From assembly GCF_001426585.1 (NCBI RefSeq), contig NZ_LMEI01000001.1, positions 557,317 to 621,316 of the forward strand: DNA of 64,000 nucleotides, given 5' to 3'. The stretch is from Streptomyces sp. Root431. GTDB taxonomy: Bacteria > Actinomycetota > Actinomycetes > Streptomycetales > Streptomycetaceae. The notes below the pieces were generated by a model, which worked only from the letters and a program-made list of their open reading frames with translations, did no database searches and was not told where the DNA came from. The translations under genes and the position numbers were made by a program. Shown piece after piece: positions 16,212-25,983 of this stretch (positions are counted from its first letter, which is position 1; each line of letters begins with the position of its first letter).

Positions 16212-17855
16212 TCAGCTGTACGGGTCACCCGACCGCAGTTCGCCCTCCCGGGAGGCATCGCCGCCCGGCTCCGCGGCCGGCCCGCGCAGCCGCTCGGCCT
16301 GCCGGACCGCCTCCGCGAGCTCCCGGACCGTTGCCGACCCCGACCGTCCCGCGATGGCCTCCGCCCGCTCGGCGAGCGCCGGGAGCCCGGGGTCGCCCGG
16401 CAGGTCACCGCCGCGCAGCGCGTCCGCGAAGTAGGCGGCGATCGCCGTCAGCTGGAGGCTGTCGTGGCCGCCGTCCCAGATTCCCGCGGTGAGCGCCTCG
16501 ACCGCGACCGTGCCGGAGCGCTCCTTCGGCGCCCGGGTCGCCGGGTCGAGCCAGCGGACCGTGGCGGTGGCGACGCGGCCGGTCGCCCCGGGCCGGGTCT
16601 TCACCGCGTACAGCGCGGTGACGGTGTGGCCGGCGCCGATCTCGCCGCCGTCCACCGAGTCGTTCCGGAAGTCCTCGTCGGCGACCTCCCTGTTCTCGTA
16701 CCCGATCAGCCGGAAGCTCTCGACGGTCCCCCGGTCGAAGGCGACCTGCGCCTTGGCGTCGCGGGCGCGCAGCTCGACGTGGGTGGGCAGCTGGTCGACG
16801 AAGACCTTCCGGGCCTGCGCGGGCGTGGAGACGTACGTCGTGTGGCCGTCGCCCTTGTCGGCGAGCTTCTCCATGAGGTCGTCGCCGTAGTCGCTGCCGA
16901 CGCCGACGCCGAAGAGGGTGATGCCGTACTGCCTGCGCTCCTCCTCGATCCGGGCCAGGATCGTCTCCGCCTCGGTCGCGCCGGTGTTGGCGAGGGCGTC
17001 GGAGAGCAGCACGACCCGGTTGGTCGCGCCCTCGCGGCGGCCCTCGACGGCGACGTCGTAGCCGGTGCGGACGCCGGCCTCGACGTTGGTGGACGAGGTC
17101 GTCTCCAGGGCCTCCACGACCTCGCGGATCCGGCCGCGGGACTCCCCGACGCGGGTCATGGGCAGCCGGGTCTCGGCCTCGTCGCTGAAGGTGACGAGGG
17201 CCATCGAGTCGTCGTCGCGGAGCTCGCCCGCGAGGAGCCCGAGGGACTCCTTCACCAGGTCGAGCCGACCGGGCTCGGCCATCGAGCCGGAGATGTCGAC
17301 GACGAAGGTGAGGGCGGCGGGCGGACGTTCGCCGCCCCGGTCCGCGGCGCGGGTGGCGAGCCCCACCCGGACCAGGGACCAGCCGTCCCGGCCGGTGCGC
17401 GCGCCGTCGAGGCTCACGCCGAAGCCGTTGTCGGCGGGGCGCGGGTAGTCGGGGCGGAAGCTGTTGACGAACTCCTCCGGGCGCACCGTCGACGGGTCGG
17501 GCAGCCGCCCCTCGGCGAGGGTGCGGCGGGCGTAGCCGTACGAGGCGGTGTCGACGTCGAGGGCGAAGGTGGAGAGGTAGTCGGGGGCGGGCGGCTTCGT
17601 GCGCTGCTCGCCCTCCTCGGGTGCGGCGGCGTCGGCACCCGGCGTCGCCGTTCCCGGGGCGACGTACCCCGGGCTCGCGGCCCCGCCGCGGGAGGTGTCC
17701 GGTGCGGTGCGGCCGTCCTTGGCGTGCGAGGCGTCCTGGTTCTCGCCCGACGCGGCGCAGCCGCCGACGGCCAGTCCGGCGGCGAGCAGCCCCGCGATCG
17801 TGGCCCCGAACCGGGCCCTGCGGCGCCCGTTCGGCACCGCGCTCTGTCGACTCAT
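16212..17855 (-). CDS. VWA-domain lipoprotein of the YfbK type
   Basis: This is a 547-aa surface lipoprotein. A signal peptide ends in the lipobox LAVGGC, so the Cys is expected to be lipidated, and a Gly/Ala/Pro-rich spacer follows. The YfbK N-terminal domain is seen in STFALDVDTASYGYARRTL. The von Willebrand A domain has an intact MIDAS, DISGS, with the TFSD and LLSDALANTG strands. A C-terminal DUF3520-like region ends the protein. Metal-dependent ligand binding at the membrane surface is the family expectation; the ligand is unknown. The ATG at 17855 follows GAGGGGGAC. It is divergent from the LuxR-like gene. Confidence 0.9.
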   Translation of the reverse strand: MSRQSAVPNGRRRARFGATIAGLLAAGLAVGGCAASGENQDASHAKDGRTAPDTSRGGAASPGYVAPGTATPGADAAAPEEGEQRTKPPAPDYLSTFALDVDTASYGYARRTLAEGRLPDPSTVRPEEFVNSFRPDYPRPADNGFGVSLDGARTGRDGWSLVRVGLATRAADRGGERPPAALTFVVDISGSMAEPGRLDLVKESLGLLAGELRDDDSMALVTFSDEAETRLPMTRVGESRGRIREVVEALETTSSTNVEAGVRTGYDVAVEGRREGATNRVVLLSDALANTGATEAETILARIEEERRQYGITLFGVGVGSDYGDDLMEKLADKGDGHTTYVSTPAQARKVFVDQLPTHVELRARDAKAQVAFDRGTVESFRLIGYENREVADEDFRNDSVDGGEIGAGHTVTALYAVKTRPGATGRVATATVRWLDPATRAPKERSGTVAVEALTAGIWDGGHDSLQLTAIAAYFADALRGGDLPGDPGLPALAERAEAIAGRSGSATVRELAEAVRQAERLRGPAAEPGGDASREGELRSGDPYS

Positions 17856-18034
17856 GTCATGTCCCCCTCTTCGTCCGGCACTTGTGAATGTGACGAACAA
17901 AGGGGCTTGGCGGAGCCGTCGGAGGAGTTGCGGATGGATCTCGATGTGGCAACGGCGACGGGGGCTCACGAGGGTGGCATGGATTCGCCATCCTTTTCAA
18001 CAGGGCTTGTCACCGTGTGCAGTCGCGTGCGTAC

Positions 18035-18790
18035 ATGGAGTGGACATCGATCGGGCGGGGGTGGTCAGCGGTGGCAGAGAGCGCGGGCTCCGTGATGCTC
18101 GCCCGTTCGGCGATGAACAGGGCCGCGGCCGAGGGACAGCGGCCCGCGGGGCGCCCGGTCCGGGGCGCACGGCGCATCAGCGCCGCGCTCGCCGGGCTGG
18201 CCGCTTCCACCCGGCACGAGCTGCTGACCTTCGACGATCCCGTCGCCTCCGCGGGCCGCGCGATCCCCGGGCCGTTCCTGGAACTGGCAGGAGCGTGCAT
18301 GCGGGCCGCGGCGGAGCGGGCCGAGGAGGTCCGGCGGATCGTGCCGCGGCACGCCCTGCCCAGGCTGGAGGACGGGCTGCGGATCCCCGGCCGGGCCCGG
18401 CTCGCGGACGCGATCCCGTTCAAACTGATCGTCGTGGACCGGACGGTGGCGGCGGTCCCGCTCGATCTGGAGCTGCTCTACAACGGGTTGCTGCTGATCC
18501 GCGACCCGGTGGTGGTGCAGGCCCTCGTCCGGGCGCACCACGCCTGCTGGGCGGCGGCCGAGGAGCTGACGTACGTACCGCCTCCGCCGCCCCCGCCGCG
18601 GGACCTCCCGCCGCAGCTGCGGCCGGTCCTCGACGCGCTCCTGTCGGGGCTCACGGACGAGACGGCGGCGGCCCGGCTCGGCATGTCGGCGCGCACGTAC
18701 AGCCGCCGGGTGGGCGAGCTGATGGCCGCCCTCGGCACGACGAGCCGCTTCCGCGCGGGTGCGGAAGCGGCTCGAAGGGGGTGGGTGTGA
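18035..18790 (+). CDS. LuxR-type helix-turn-helix regulator
   Basis: This protein is about 251 aa. The N-terminal ~170 residues are alpha-helical and resemble no domain I can name with confidence; actinobacterial TrmB/LuxR-like proteins often have this shape. A Pro-rich linker with seven consecutive prolines separates it from the C-terminal LuxR-type HTH (LLSGLTDETAAARLGMSARTYSRRVGELMAALGTTSRF). The start is uncertain: a GTG at 18017, the ATG at 18035 and later GTGs are possible and none has a convincing ribosome site. It converges on the ABC permease with a 16-nt gap. Confidence 0.75.
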   Translation: MEWTSIGRGWSAVAESAGSVMLARSAMNRAAAEGQRPAGRPVRGARRISAALAGLAASTRHELLTFDDPVASAGRAIPGPFLELAGACMRAAAERAEEVRRIVPRHALPRLEDGLRIPGRARLADAIPFKLIVVDRTVAAVPLDLELLYNGLLLIRDPVVVQALVRAHHACWAAAEELTYVPPPPPPPRDLPPQLRPVLDALLSGLTDETAAARLGMSARTYSRRVGELMAALGTTSRFRAGAEAARRGWV

Positions 18791-18806
18791 GGGGCCGGCA
18801 GCCCCG

Positions 18807-19694
18807 CTACGACACGATGTCCTTGCGGGCGAAGCCGCGGAAGGCGAGCGCGAAGAGGACCACGGCGTACGTCACCGAGATCGCCGCTCCCTTGACCATG
18901 CCGCCCCACTCCAGCTGCGGCTGGAGCGCGTCGATCCAGGCGAACTGCCAGTGCGCGGGCAGGAAGTCGCGCCAGTCGCCGAGCGCCGTGACGGCGTCCA
19001 GGACGTTGCCGACGATGGTCAGGCCGACGGCGCCGCCCACCGCGCCGAGCGGGGCGTCGGTGCGGGTGGAGAGCCAGAAGGCGAGCCCGGCGGTGACCAG
19101 TTGGGAGACGAAGACGAAGGCGACGGCGATCCCGATGCGCAGGACCGCGTCCATGGCGGGCACGGAGCCGCCGGTCGGGAGCTGGAGCGGACCCCAGCCG
19201 TAGGCGACCGTGCCCGCGGCGAGCGCCACGAGCGGCAGCAGGACCATCGCGGCCGCGCTGTAGCCGAGGGCCACCGCCAGCTTCGAGGCGAGGAGCCGGG
19301 AGCGGGGCACGGGCGCGGCCAGGAGGTAGCGCAGCGAGGACCAGCTCGCCTCGGAGGCGACGGTGTCGCCACAGAAGAGGGCGACGGGCACGACGAGGAG
19401 GAAGCCGGCCGAGACGAAGAGGCAGGTCGCCGCGAAGTTGGCGCCGGAGGCCGTCGCCGTGTCCATGAGCGTGATCCGGCCGTTGCGGTCGCCGTCCCCG
19501 GCGCCGCCGATCGCGAAGGCGGCGATCAGGACGAAGGGGAGGGCGACGAGGATCCCGCCCATGATCAGGGTGCGGCGCCGCTTCCACTGGCGCAGGGCCT
19601 CGACGCGCAGGGGCAGGGTGCGTCCGGCCCGGTAGCCGGGGGCGGGGACCTCCGACGGGGTCGCGGTGGCCATGGTGGTGGTCGGCGCGCTCAC
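18807..19694 (-). CDS. ABC-2 type transporter permease
   Basis: This 295-aa protein has six hydrophobic segments and the topology of ABC-2 permeases (RVEALRQWKRRRTLIMGGIL at the first helix, ASWSSLRYLLAAPVPRSRLLASKL in the first cytoplasmic loop). It should form the membrane channel for the ATPase domain encoded just upstream. Its GTG start overlaps the stop of that gene by four bases (GTGA), with GGAGGAG upstream, so the two are translationally coupled. Substrate unknown. Confidence 0.9.
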   Translation of the reverse strand: MSAPTTTMATATPSEVPAPGYRAGRTLPLRVEALRQWKRRRTLIMGGILVALPFVLIAAFAIGGAGDGDRNGRITLMDTATASGANFAATCLFVSAGFLLVVPVALFCGDTVASEASWSSLRYLLAAPVPRSRLLASKLAVALGYSAAAMVLLPLVALAAGTVAYGWGPLQLPTGGSVPAMDAVLRIGIAVAFVFVSQLVTAGLAFWLSTRTDAPLGAVGGAVGLTIVGNVLDAVTALGDWRDFLPAHWQFAWIDALQPQLEWGGMVKGAAISVTYAVVLFALAFRGFARKDIVS

Positions 19695-22351
19695 GCGGCT
19701 CCTCCTCCGATCAGGGTCAGGAACGCGTCTTCCAGGCGCCGGTGCGGTCCGACCCCGGTCAGCGGTACGTCCAGGCGGACGAGGTCGCCGATGAGGGCGG
19801 TCGCGTCCCCGCCGTCGAGGCGGACGAGGAGTCCGCCGTCGGCGCGGGCGGCGGAGCCGACGCCCGGGAGGGCGCCGATCTTCTCGACGAGCGGGTCGTC
19901 GACGTCTCCGTCGAGCGTCACGAGCAGGGTGTCGCCGGAGCCGGTGATCTCGGCGACCGGTCCGGCCTGGACGAGCTGCCCTCGGTCCATGACGACGAGG
20001 TGCGTGCAGGACTGCTCGACCTCCGCGAGGAGGTGGCTGGAGACGATGACGGTCCGGCCCTCGGCCGCGTACCGGATCATCACCTCCCGCATCTCGCGGA
20101 TCTGCGGCGGGTCGAGGCCGTTGGTCGGCTCGTCGAGGATGAGCAGGTCCGGCAGGCCGAGCATGGCCTGGGCGATGGCGAGGCGCTGCCGCATGCCCTG
20201 CGAGTAGGTGCGTACGGCGCGTTCGAGGGCGCTGCCCAGGTTCGCGATGCGCAGGGCGTCGTCGACGTGGGCGTCCTCGGCGGGGCGGCCGGTGGCCTTC
20301 CAGTACAGCTCCAGGTTCTCCCGGCCGGAGAGGTGCGGCAGGAAGCCGGCGCCCTCGACGAAGGAGCCGACCCGGGAGAGGACCGGGGCGCCGGGGCGGA
20401 TGGCCTGGCCGAAGACCCGGATCTCGCCCTCGTCGGGCCGGATGAGGCCCATCAGCATGCGCAGGGTGGTGGTCTTGCCGGCGCCGTTCGGGCCGAGGAG
20501 ACCGAGGACCTGGCCCTGTTCGACGCGGAAGGAGAGGTCCTTGACGCTGTACCGGTCGCCGCCCGCGTACTTCTTGGAGAGCCCGGTGATCTGGAGGGGT
20601 ACGGAGGTGAGCTCCGGGTCCGGCGCGGGGGCGGTGGTGCGGCGGCGGGCGGTCAGGAGGAGGGCCGCGGCGACGGCGAGGCCGAGGAGCGGCAGGCCCC
20701 AGACCCACCAGGGCAGGGCGGCGGCCTGCGTGTCGAGGCCGGGCGCGGTCGGGACGGTGAGCGGGCCCTCGACGGCGACGGTGTAGCCGGCGGGGACGGT
20801 CGGGGAGGCGTAGCCGAGGTCGGTGGCGGCGAGGACGAGCCGCAGCCGGTGGCCGGCCTCCACCTCGTGGTCGATCGCGGGCAGGGTCAGGGTGACGCTG
20901 CGGCCGGCCTTGGCGTCCTCGACGCGGACGGGGGTGACGAGCTGGGAGGGCAGCACCTGCTGCCGTCCGTCGGGCCCGACGTCGTACACCTTGGCGAAGA
21001 GGACGGCGGAGCCGTCGGCGGCGGTGGAGGTGACCTTGACGCGGACGGTCGGGGTGCCGGTGATCCGGACGGCCCCGGTCTGCGGCTTCGCGTCGAAGCG
21101 GGCGTACTGGCCGGGGAAGTCGAGGGAGAGACCGACGCCGAGGGAGGAGAGGCCGGAGAGCCCGCCGCCGAGGCCGGGGACGGCGGAGATGGCCGGCGGG
21201 GCGGCGCCGGCCGGGTTGGCGAAGGTCTGCGGCGGCCCGGCGAGGGCGAACGTCTCGGTGGCGGCGGTGAGGCCCGGGTAGCGGTCGGCGGTGGCGGCGC
21301 GCAGGGTGGCCTGGCCGTCGGTGGAGTCGACGCCTCCGGTGCGGCTGACGCGGAAGGCGGGGCCGGTGTCGGCGGAGGTGTCGCGCTTCAGCCAGCGGTC
21401 GAACCAGGTGCTGATCCGCCGCTCGACGCGCTCGGTCTCGCGGTCGCCGCCGTCGTGGCCGCCGGCGATCCAGTCGACGGCGACGGGGGCGCCGTTGGCG
21501 GTGAGGGTGCGGGCCATGGCGTCGGACTGGGCGAGGGTGAAGAGGGAGTCGGACTGGCCCTGGACGATGAGCGCGGGCACCTTGATGTCCGCGCCGACGG
21601 CGGAGGGGCTGCGGGCTTCGAGGAGGGCGCGGGCGGCGGCGTCGGGCTTTCCGCCGACGGCGACGCGCTGGTAGAGGGAGCAGAGTTCGGCGGTGAAGCG
21701 CCCGCAGCCGTCGGCGGCGGCCTTGGCGCCGGCGTTCCCGGCGCCGCCTCGCTGGTCGCCCGCCGAGAAGAAGATCCCGGCCCAGAGCTTCTTGAAGACG
21801 TCGTTCGGGAAGAGGGCGTCGGCGAGGTTCCAGTAGGTGATCTGGGGCGCGATGGCGTCGACGCGTGGGTCGTGTCCGGCGGCGAGCAGCGAGATCGCGC
21901 CGCCGTAGGAGGCGCCGGTGACGCCGACGCGCGGGTCTCCGGCCTTGTCGAGGAGGACCTCGGGGCGGTCCGCGAGCCAGTCGATCAGCTTGCGGACGTC
22001 CGCGACCTCGTGGTCGGGGTCGTTGAGGCCGATCTCCCCGGTGGAGTCGCCGAAGCCGCGGGCGGACCAGGTGAGGACGGCGTAGCCGTCGCGGGCGAGC
22101 TGTTCGGCCTGGGCGCGGACGTCGTTCTTGGAGCCGCCGAAGCCGTGGCCGAGGAGGACGGCGGGACGCCGCCCGTCTCCGCCGCTCGTGAAGTACGAGG
22201 TGTCCAGCCGTACGCCGTCGATGTCGAGCGCCTTGTCCGCGCGGTGCACGGGCGGCGGTTCGTCCGAGGCGACGGCGGTCCAGGTGCCGGCACCCGCGAG
22301 GACGGCGAGGACGGCGGTGACCGCGGCCCACCGGGGAAGTCGGAGTCGCAT
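19691..22351 (-). CDS. Fusion of an extracytoplasmic alpha/beta hydrolase (S15/CocE-like) with an ABC transporter ATPase
   Basis: This 886-aa protein joins two functions across the membrane. Residues 1-30 form a signal/anchor sequence. Residues 40-330 are an alpha/beta hydrolase with nucleophile elbow GASYGG (Ser148), an acid candidate in QSD (Asp268) and GGHDGG (His299). Residues 335-530 are a beta-rich domain like the C-terminal domain of X-Pro dipeptidyl peptidases. A membrane helix (about 547-567) follows. Residues 585-886 are a complete ABC ATPase with Walker A GPNGAGKTT (620-628), signature YSQGMRQ (716-722), Walker B LLILDEPTNGLD (736-747) and switch His in SSHLL. The coupled permease follows with a 4-nt overlap. 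I infer that a substrate is processed outside and moved, or sensed, by the same complex. Confidence 0.9.
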   Translation of the reverse strand: MRLRLPRWAAVTAVLAVLAGAGTWTAVASDEPPPVHRADKALDIDGVRLDTSYFTSGGDGRRPAVLLGHGFGGSKNDVRAQAEQLARDGYAVLTWSARGFGDSTGEIGLNDPDHEVADVRKLIDWLADRPEVLLDKAGDPRVGVTGASYGGAISLLAAGHDPRVDAIAPQITYWNLADALFPNDVFKKLWAGIFFSAGDQRGGAGNAGAKAAADGCGRFTAELCSLYQRVAVGGKPDAAARALLEARSPSAVGADIKVPALIVQGQSDSLFTLAQSDAMARTLTANGAPVAVDWIAGGHDGGDRETERVERRISTWFDRWLKRDTSADTGPAFRVSRTGGVDSTDGQATLRAATADRYPGLTAATETFALAGPPQTFANPAGAAPPAISAVPGLGGGLSGLSSLGVGLSLDFPGQYARFDAKPQTGAVRITGTPTVRVKVTSTAADGSAVLFAKVYDVGPDGRQQVLPSQLVTPVRVEDAKAGRSVTLTLPAIDHEVEAGHRLRLVLAATDLGYASPTVPAGYTVAVEGPLTVPTAPGLDTQAAALPWWVWGLPLLGLAVAAALLLTARRRTTAPAPDPELTSVPLQITGLSKKYAGGDRYSVKDLSFRVEQGQVLGLLGPNGAGKTTTLRMLMGLIRPDEGEIRVFGQAIRPGAPVLSRVGSFVEGAGFLPHLSGRENLELYWKATGRPAEDAHVDDALRIANLGSALERAVRTYSQGMRQRLAIAQAMLGLPDLLILDEPTNGLDPPQIREMREVMIRYAAEGRTVIVSSHLLAEVEQSCTHLVVMDRGQLVQAGPVAEITGSGDTLLVTLDGDVDDPLVEKIGALPGVGSAARADGGLLVRLDGGDATALIGDLVRLDVPLTGVGPHRRLEDAFLTLIGGGAA

Positions 22352-22508
22352 GGGTCGAGCCTATGCGGGCCGACTCGTGCGGCACTGCGGTCCACAGGGG
22401 GAGGCGCCCGACCTCCTTGAGGCGTACGGGCGGGCGTGTCGTACACCGGACGCGGTATCCGCACCCGTATCCGCGCGGCTCCTCCACTCGCGCCGGTGGG
22501 ACCGGACG

Positions 22509-22554
22509 CGAACGGCCCCCGGTGTGCGGCGGTACGCACACCGGGGGCCGTTCG
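22509..22554 (-). terminator. Strong terminator of the inositol operon
   Basis: A perfect 20-bp stem (arms 22509-22528 and 22535-22554) encloses a 6-nt loop, 35 nt past the stop of the leftward dehydrogenase gene at 22589. The stem core is GGCCCCCGGTGTGCG. It is the longest perfect hairpin in the window. The remaining 22352-22508 upstream of the fusion gene shows no further gene. Confidence 0.85.
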
Positions 22555-22588
22555 TCAGGAGCCGCTCGTCACGGCCACGACCGGAAGG

Positions 22589-24100
22589 TCAGTGGTTGCG
22601 GGGGAAGCCCAGGTCCACGCCCGCCGGGGCGTCGGACGGGTCCGGCCAGCGGGTGGTGACGACCTTGCCGCGCGTGTAGAAGTGCACGCCGTCGTTGCCG
22701 TAGATGTGGTGGTCGCCGAAGAGCGAGTCCTTCCAGCCGCCGAAGGAGTGGTAGCCCACCGGCACCGGGATCGGCACGTTGACGCCGACCATGCCGGCCT
22801 CGACCTCCATCTGGAAGCGGCGGGCCGCGCCGCCGTCACGGGTGAAGATCGCGGTGCCGTTGCCGAAGCGCGAGCCGTTGATGAGGGCCAGGCCCTCCTC
22901 GTACGTCTCGGCGCGCAGCACGCAGAGCACCGGGCCGAAGATCTCGTCCTGGTAGGCCGCGGCCGTCGTCGGCACGTGGTCCAGGAGGGACAGGCCGATC
23001 CAGTGGCCGTTCTCGTGGCCCTCGACCGTGTAGCCGGTGCCGTCGAGGACGACCTCGCAGCCCTCGGCCGCCGCGCCCGTGACGTACGAGGCGACCTTGT
23101 CGCGGTGGACGGCCGTGATGAGCGGGCCCATCTCGGAGGTCGGGTCGTTGCCGGGACCGATCTTGATCTTCTCGGCGCGCTCGCGGATCTTCTCGACGAG
23201 CAGGTCGCCGATGGAGCCGACGGCCACGACCGCCGAGATCGCCATGCAGCGCTCGCCGGCCGAGCCGTACGCCGCCGAGACGGCCGCGTCGGCCGCCGCG
23301 TCGAGGTCGGCGTCCGGGAGGACCAGCATGTGGTTCTTCGCGCCGCCGAGCGCCTGGACGCGCTTGCCGTTGGCGGAGGCGGTGGTGTGGATGTGGCGGG
23401 CGATCGGGGTCGAGCCCACGAAGGAGATCGCGGAGACGTCCGGGTGCTCCAGGAGGCGGTCCACGGAGACCTTGTCGCCGTTCAGGACGTTGAAGACGCC
23501 GTCCGGGAGGCCCGCCTCGGCGAGCAGCTCGGCGATCTTCAGGGCCGGCGACGGGTCCTTCTCGCTCGGCTTGAGGATGAAGGTGTTGCCGGTCGCGATG
23601 GCGATCGGGAACATCCACATCGGGACCATGGCCGGGAAGTTGAAGGGCGTGATGCCCGCGACGACGCCCACCGGCTGGCGGATCGAGGCCACGTCCACGC
23701 GGTTCGACACCTGGGTGGAGAGCTCGCCCTTGAGCTGGACGGTGATGCCGCAGGCCAGGTCGACGATCTCCAGGCCGCGGGCGACCTCGCCGAGCGCGTC
23801 CGAGTGGACCTTGCCGTGCTCGGCGGTGATCAGCTCGGCGATCGCGTCGCGGTTGGCGTCGAGCAGCGCGCGGAACTTGAAGAGGATCGTGGTGCGCTGC
23901 GCGAGGGACGAGGTGCCCCAGGTCAGAAACGCGTCCTTGGCGGCGGCGACGGCGGCGTCCACCTCCTCGACGGAGGCGAGCGCGACACGGGTGGTCACGG
24001 CGCCGGTGGCCGGGTCGGTGACCGGGCCCCAGTTGCCCGACGTGCCCTCGACGGCCTTGCCACCGATCCAGTGATTGACAGTCTTGACGGTGTTCGTCAT
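22589..24100 (-). CDS. mmsA: Methylmalonate-semialdehyde dehydrogenase (CoA-acylating)
   Basis: This enzyme converts malonate/methylmalonate semialdehyde with CoA and NAD+ to acetyl- or propionyl-CoA, the last step of inositol breakdown (IolA) and also part of valine catabolism. The 503-aa length is typical. PFNFPAMVP holds the oxyanion Asn (Asn154), GGAKNH replaces the usual ELGGK motif of other aldehyde dehydrogenases as expected for this family, and SAGERCMA carries the catalytic Cys285. The ATG at 24100 follows AAGGAGC. It is the last gene of the leftward iol block, 14 nt after iolD, and a strong hairpin follows it. Confidence 0.95.
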   Translation of the reverse strand: MTNTVKTVNHWIGGKAVEGTSGNWGPVTDPATGAVTTRVALASVEEVDAAVAAAKDAFLTWGTSSLAQRTTILFKFRALLDANRDAIAELITAEHGKVHSDALGEVARGLEIVDLACGITVQLKGELSTQVSNRVDVASIRQPVGVVAGITPFNFPAMVPMWMFPIAIATGNTFILKPSEKDPSPALKIAELLAEAGLPDGVFNVLNGDKVSVDRLLEHPDVSAISFVGSTPIARHIHTTASANGKRVQALGGAKNHMLVLPDADLDAAADAAVSAAYGSAGERCMAISAVVAVGSIGDLLVEKIRERAEKIKIGPGNDPTSEMGPLITAVHRDKVASYVTGAAAEGCEVVLDGTGYTVEGHENGHWIGLSLLDHVPTTAAAYQDEIFGPVLCVLRAETYEEGLALINGSRFGNGTAIFTRDGGAARRFQMEVEAGMVGVNVPIPVPVGYHSFGGWKDSLFGDHHIYGNDGVHFYTRGKVVTTRWPDPSDAPAGVDLGFPRNH

Positions 24101-24114
24101 GACGAGATGCTCCT

Positions 24115-25983
24115 TCAGAGATGGCGGCGTCGGGCGGTGACGTGCCGGTCGTACTCCTCGCGGGCCTTGACCGCCGACGGGCGGGTCGACGTCTCGGCCA
24201 CGGGCACATCCCACCATGCCTGGGCCGGGGGCGGGCCCGACACTGTGTCTGCCGTTTCGGTCTCGACGTAGACACATGTGGGAACCGTCGTGGTCCGTGC
24301 GTCCGCGAGGGCTTCTCGCAGGTCACGCACGGTGCGGGGGCGCAGCACCCGCATGCCGAGGGAGGCCGCGTTGGCCCCGAGGTCGACGGGGAGCGGCGCT
24401 CCGGTGAAACCGCCCCACGCGTCCCGGTGGCGGTAGTCGGTGCCGTACCGCTCGGCTCCGACGGCCTCCGAGAGGCCGCCGATGGAGGCGTAGCCGTGGT
24501 TCTGCAGGATGATCAGCCGCAGGGGCAGCCGTTCCTGCACGGCGGTGACGATTTCGGTGGGGTTCATCAGATACGTACCGTCGCCGACGAGCGCCCAGAC
24601 GGGCCGGTCGGGTGCGGCGAGCAGGACGCCGAGGGCCGCCGGGATCTCGTAGCCCATGCAGGAGTAGCCGTATTCGACGTGGTACTGGTCGGTGGAGCGG
24701 GGCCGCCAGAGCTTGTGGAGGTCGCCGGGGAGCGAGCCGGCGGCGTTGATCAGGATGTCGCTGCCGTCGACCAGAGTGTCGAGTACGCCGAGGACCTGGG
24801 CCTGGGTGGGGCGGGCGTCCTCGTCGGGGACGGCGTAGGCGGTGTCGACACGGGTCTGCCAGCGGAGTCTGTCCTCGGCGTACTCGTGCACGTAGTGCTC
24901 GGTGACGTGGTGCGGCTCCAGGAGCGAGTGGAGCTGTTCCAGGCCCTCGCGGGCGTCCGCCACGAGCGGCAGCGCGGCCATCTTGTGGGAGTCGAAGGCG
25001 GCGATGTTGAGGTTGACGAACTGCACGGAGGGGTGGCCGAAGAGCGTTCCGGAGGCGGTGGTGAAGTCGGTCCAGCGGGTGCCGATGCCGATGACCACGT
25101 CGGCGGTACGGGCCAGGTGGTCGGCGGCGGCGGTGCCGGTGTGGCCGAGGCCGCCGACGTCCTGGGGGTGGCCGTGCGGCAGCGCCCCCTTGCCGGCCTG
25201 GGTGGAGGCGACGGGGATGCCGGTCAGCGCGGCGAAGTCGTGGAGCGCCTCCTCGGCCCCGCTGTAGCGGACGCCGCCGCCGGCGACGATCAGCGGCCGG
25301 GTGGCCCCGCCGATCGCCGCGACCGCCGCGTCGAGTTCGTCCTCGTCCGGGGAGGGGCGGCGGACCCGCCAGACCCGGTCGGCGAAGAACCGCTCCGGCC
25401 AGTCGTACGCCTCCGCCTGGACGTCCTGGGGCAGCGCGAGGGTGACGGCGCCGGTCTCGACGGGGTCGGCGAGGACGCGCATGGCGGCGAGCGCGGCCGG
25501 GATCAGGGCCTCGGGCCGTCCGATCCGGTCGAAGTACTTCGAGACGGGACGCAGGCAGTCGTTGACCGACACGTCACCGGCGTACGGGAGTTGGAGCTGC
25601 TGGAGGACGGGGTCGGCCGGGCGGGTGGCGAAGGTGTCGCCGGGGAGGAGCAGCACCGGCAGGTGGTTGATCGTGGCGAGGGCGGCGCCGGTGACGAGGT
25701 TGGTGGCGCCGGGGCCGATCGAGGTGGTGACGGCGTGCGCGGAGAGCCGGTTCGACTGGCGGGCGTAGCCGACGGCGGCGTGGACCATGGCCTGTTCGTT
25801 ACGGCCCTGATGGAAGGGCATCCCCTCCTCCTGGACCAGCGCCTGGCCGATCCCGGCGACGTTCCCGTGGCCGAAGATGCCCCAGGTGGCCGCGATCAGC
25901 CGCTGCCGGGTCCCGTCGCGCTCCGTGTACTGGGCGGCGAGGAAGCGGACGAGCGCCTGGGCGACGGTCAGCCGGATGGTCAT
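24115..25983 (-). CDS. iolD: 3D-(3,5/4)-trihydroxycyclohexane-1,2-dione acylhydrolase
   Basis: This ThDP-dependent ring-opening enzyme of myo-inositol catabolism produces 5-deoxy-glucuronate. The 622-aa protein has the IolD N-terminus (TVAQALVRFLAAQYTERDGTR), the GIFGHGNVAGIGQAL motif, GRNEQAMVHAAVGYARQ with the cofactor-activating Glu, and a C-terminal ThDP/Mg site in GDGTYLMNPTEIVTA ending at the LQNHGY segment. The ATG at 25983 overlaps the iolB stop (ATGA) and has CGGAGGG upstream, so translation is coupled. Confidence 0.95.
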   Translation of the reverse strand: MTIRLTVAQALVRFLAAQYTERDGTRQRLIAATWGIFGHGNVAGIGQALVQEEGMPFHQGRNEQAMVHAAVGYARQSNRLSAHAVTTSIGPGATNLVTGAALATINHLPVLLLPGDTFATRPADPVLQQLQLPYAGDVSVNDCLRPVSKYFDRIGRPEALIPAALAAMRVLADPVETGAVTLALPQDVQAEAYDWPERFFADRVWRVRRPSPDEDELDAAVAAIGGATRPLIVAGGGVRYSGAEEALHDFAALTGIPVASTQAGKGALPHGHPQDVGGLGHTGTAAADHLARTADVVIGIGTRWTDFTTASGTLFGHPSVQFVNLNIAAFDSHKMAALPLVADAREGLEQLHSLLEPHHVTEHYVHEYAEDRLRWQTRVDTAYAVPDEDARPTQAQVLGVLDTLVDGSDILINAAGSLPGDLHKLWRPRSTDQYHVEYGYSCMGYEIPAALGVLLAAPDRPVWALVGDGTYLMNPTEIVTAVQERLPLRLIILQNHGYASIGGLSEAVGAERYGTDYRHRDAWGGFTGAPLPVDLGANAASLGMRVLRPRTVRDLREALADARTTTVPTCVYVETETADTVSGPPPAQAWWDVPVAETSTRPSAVKAREEYDRHVTARRRHL

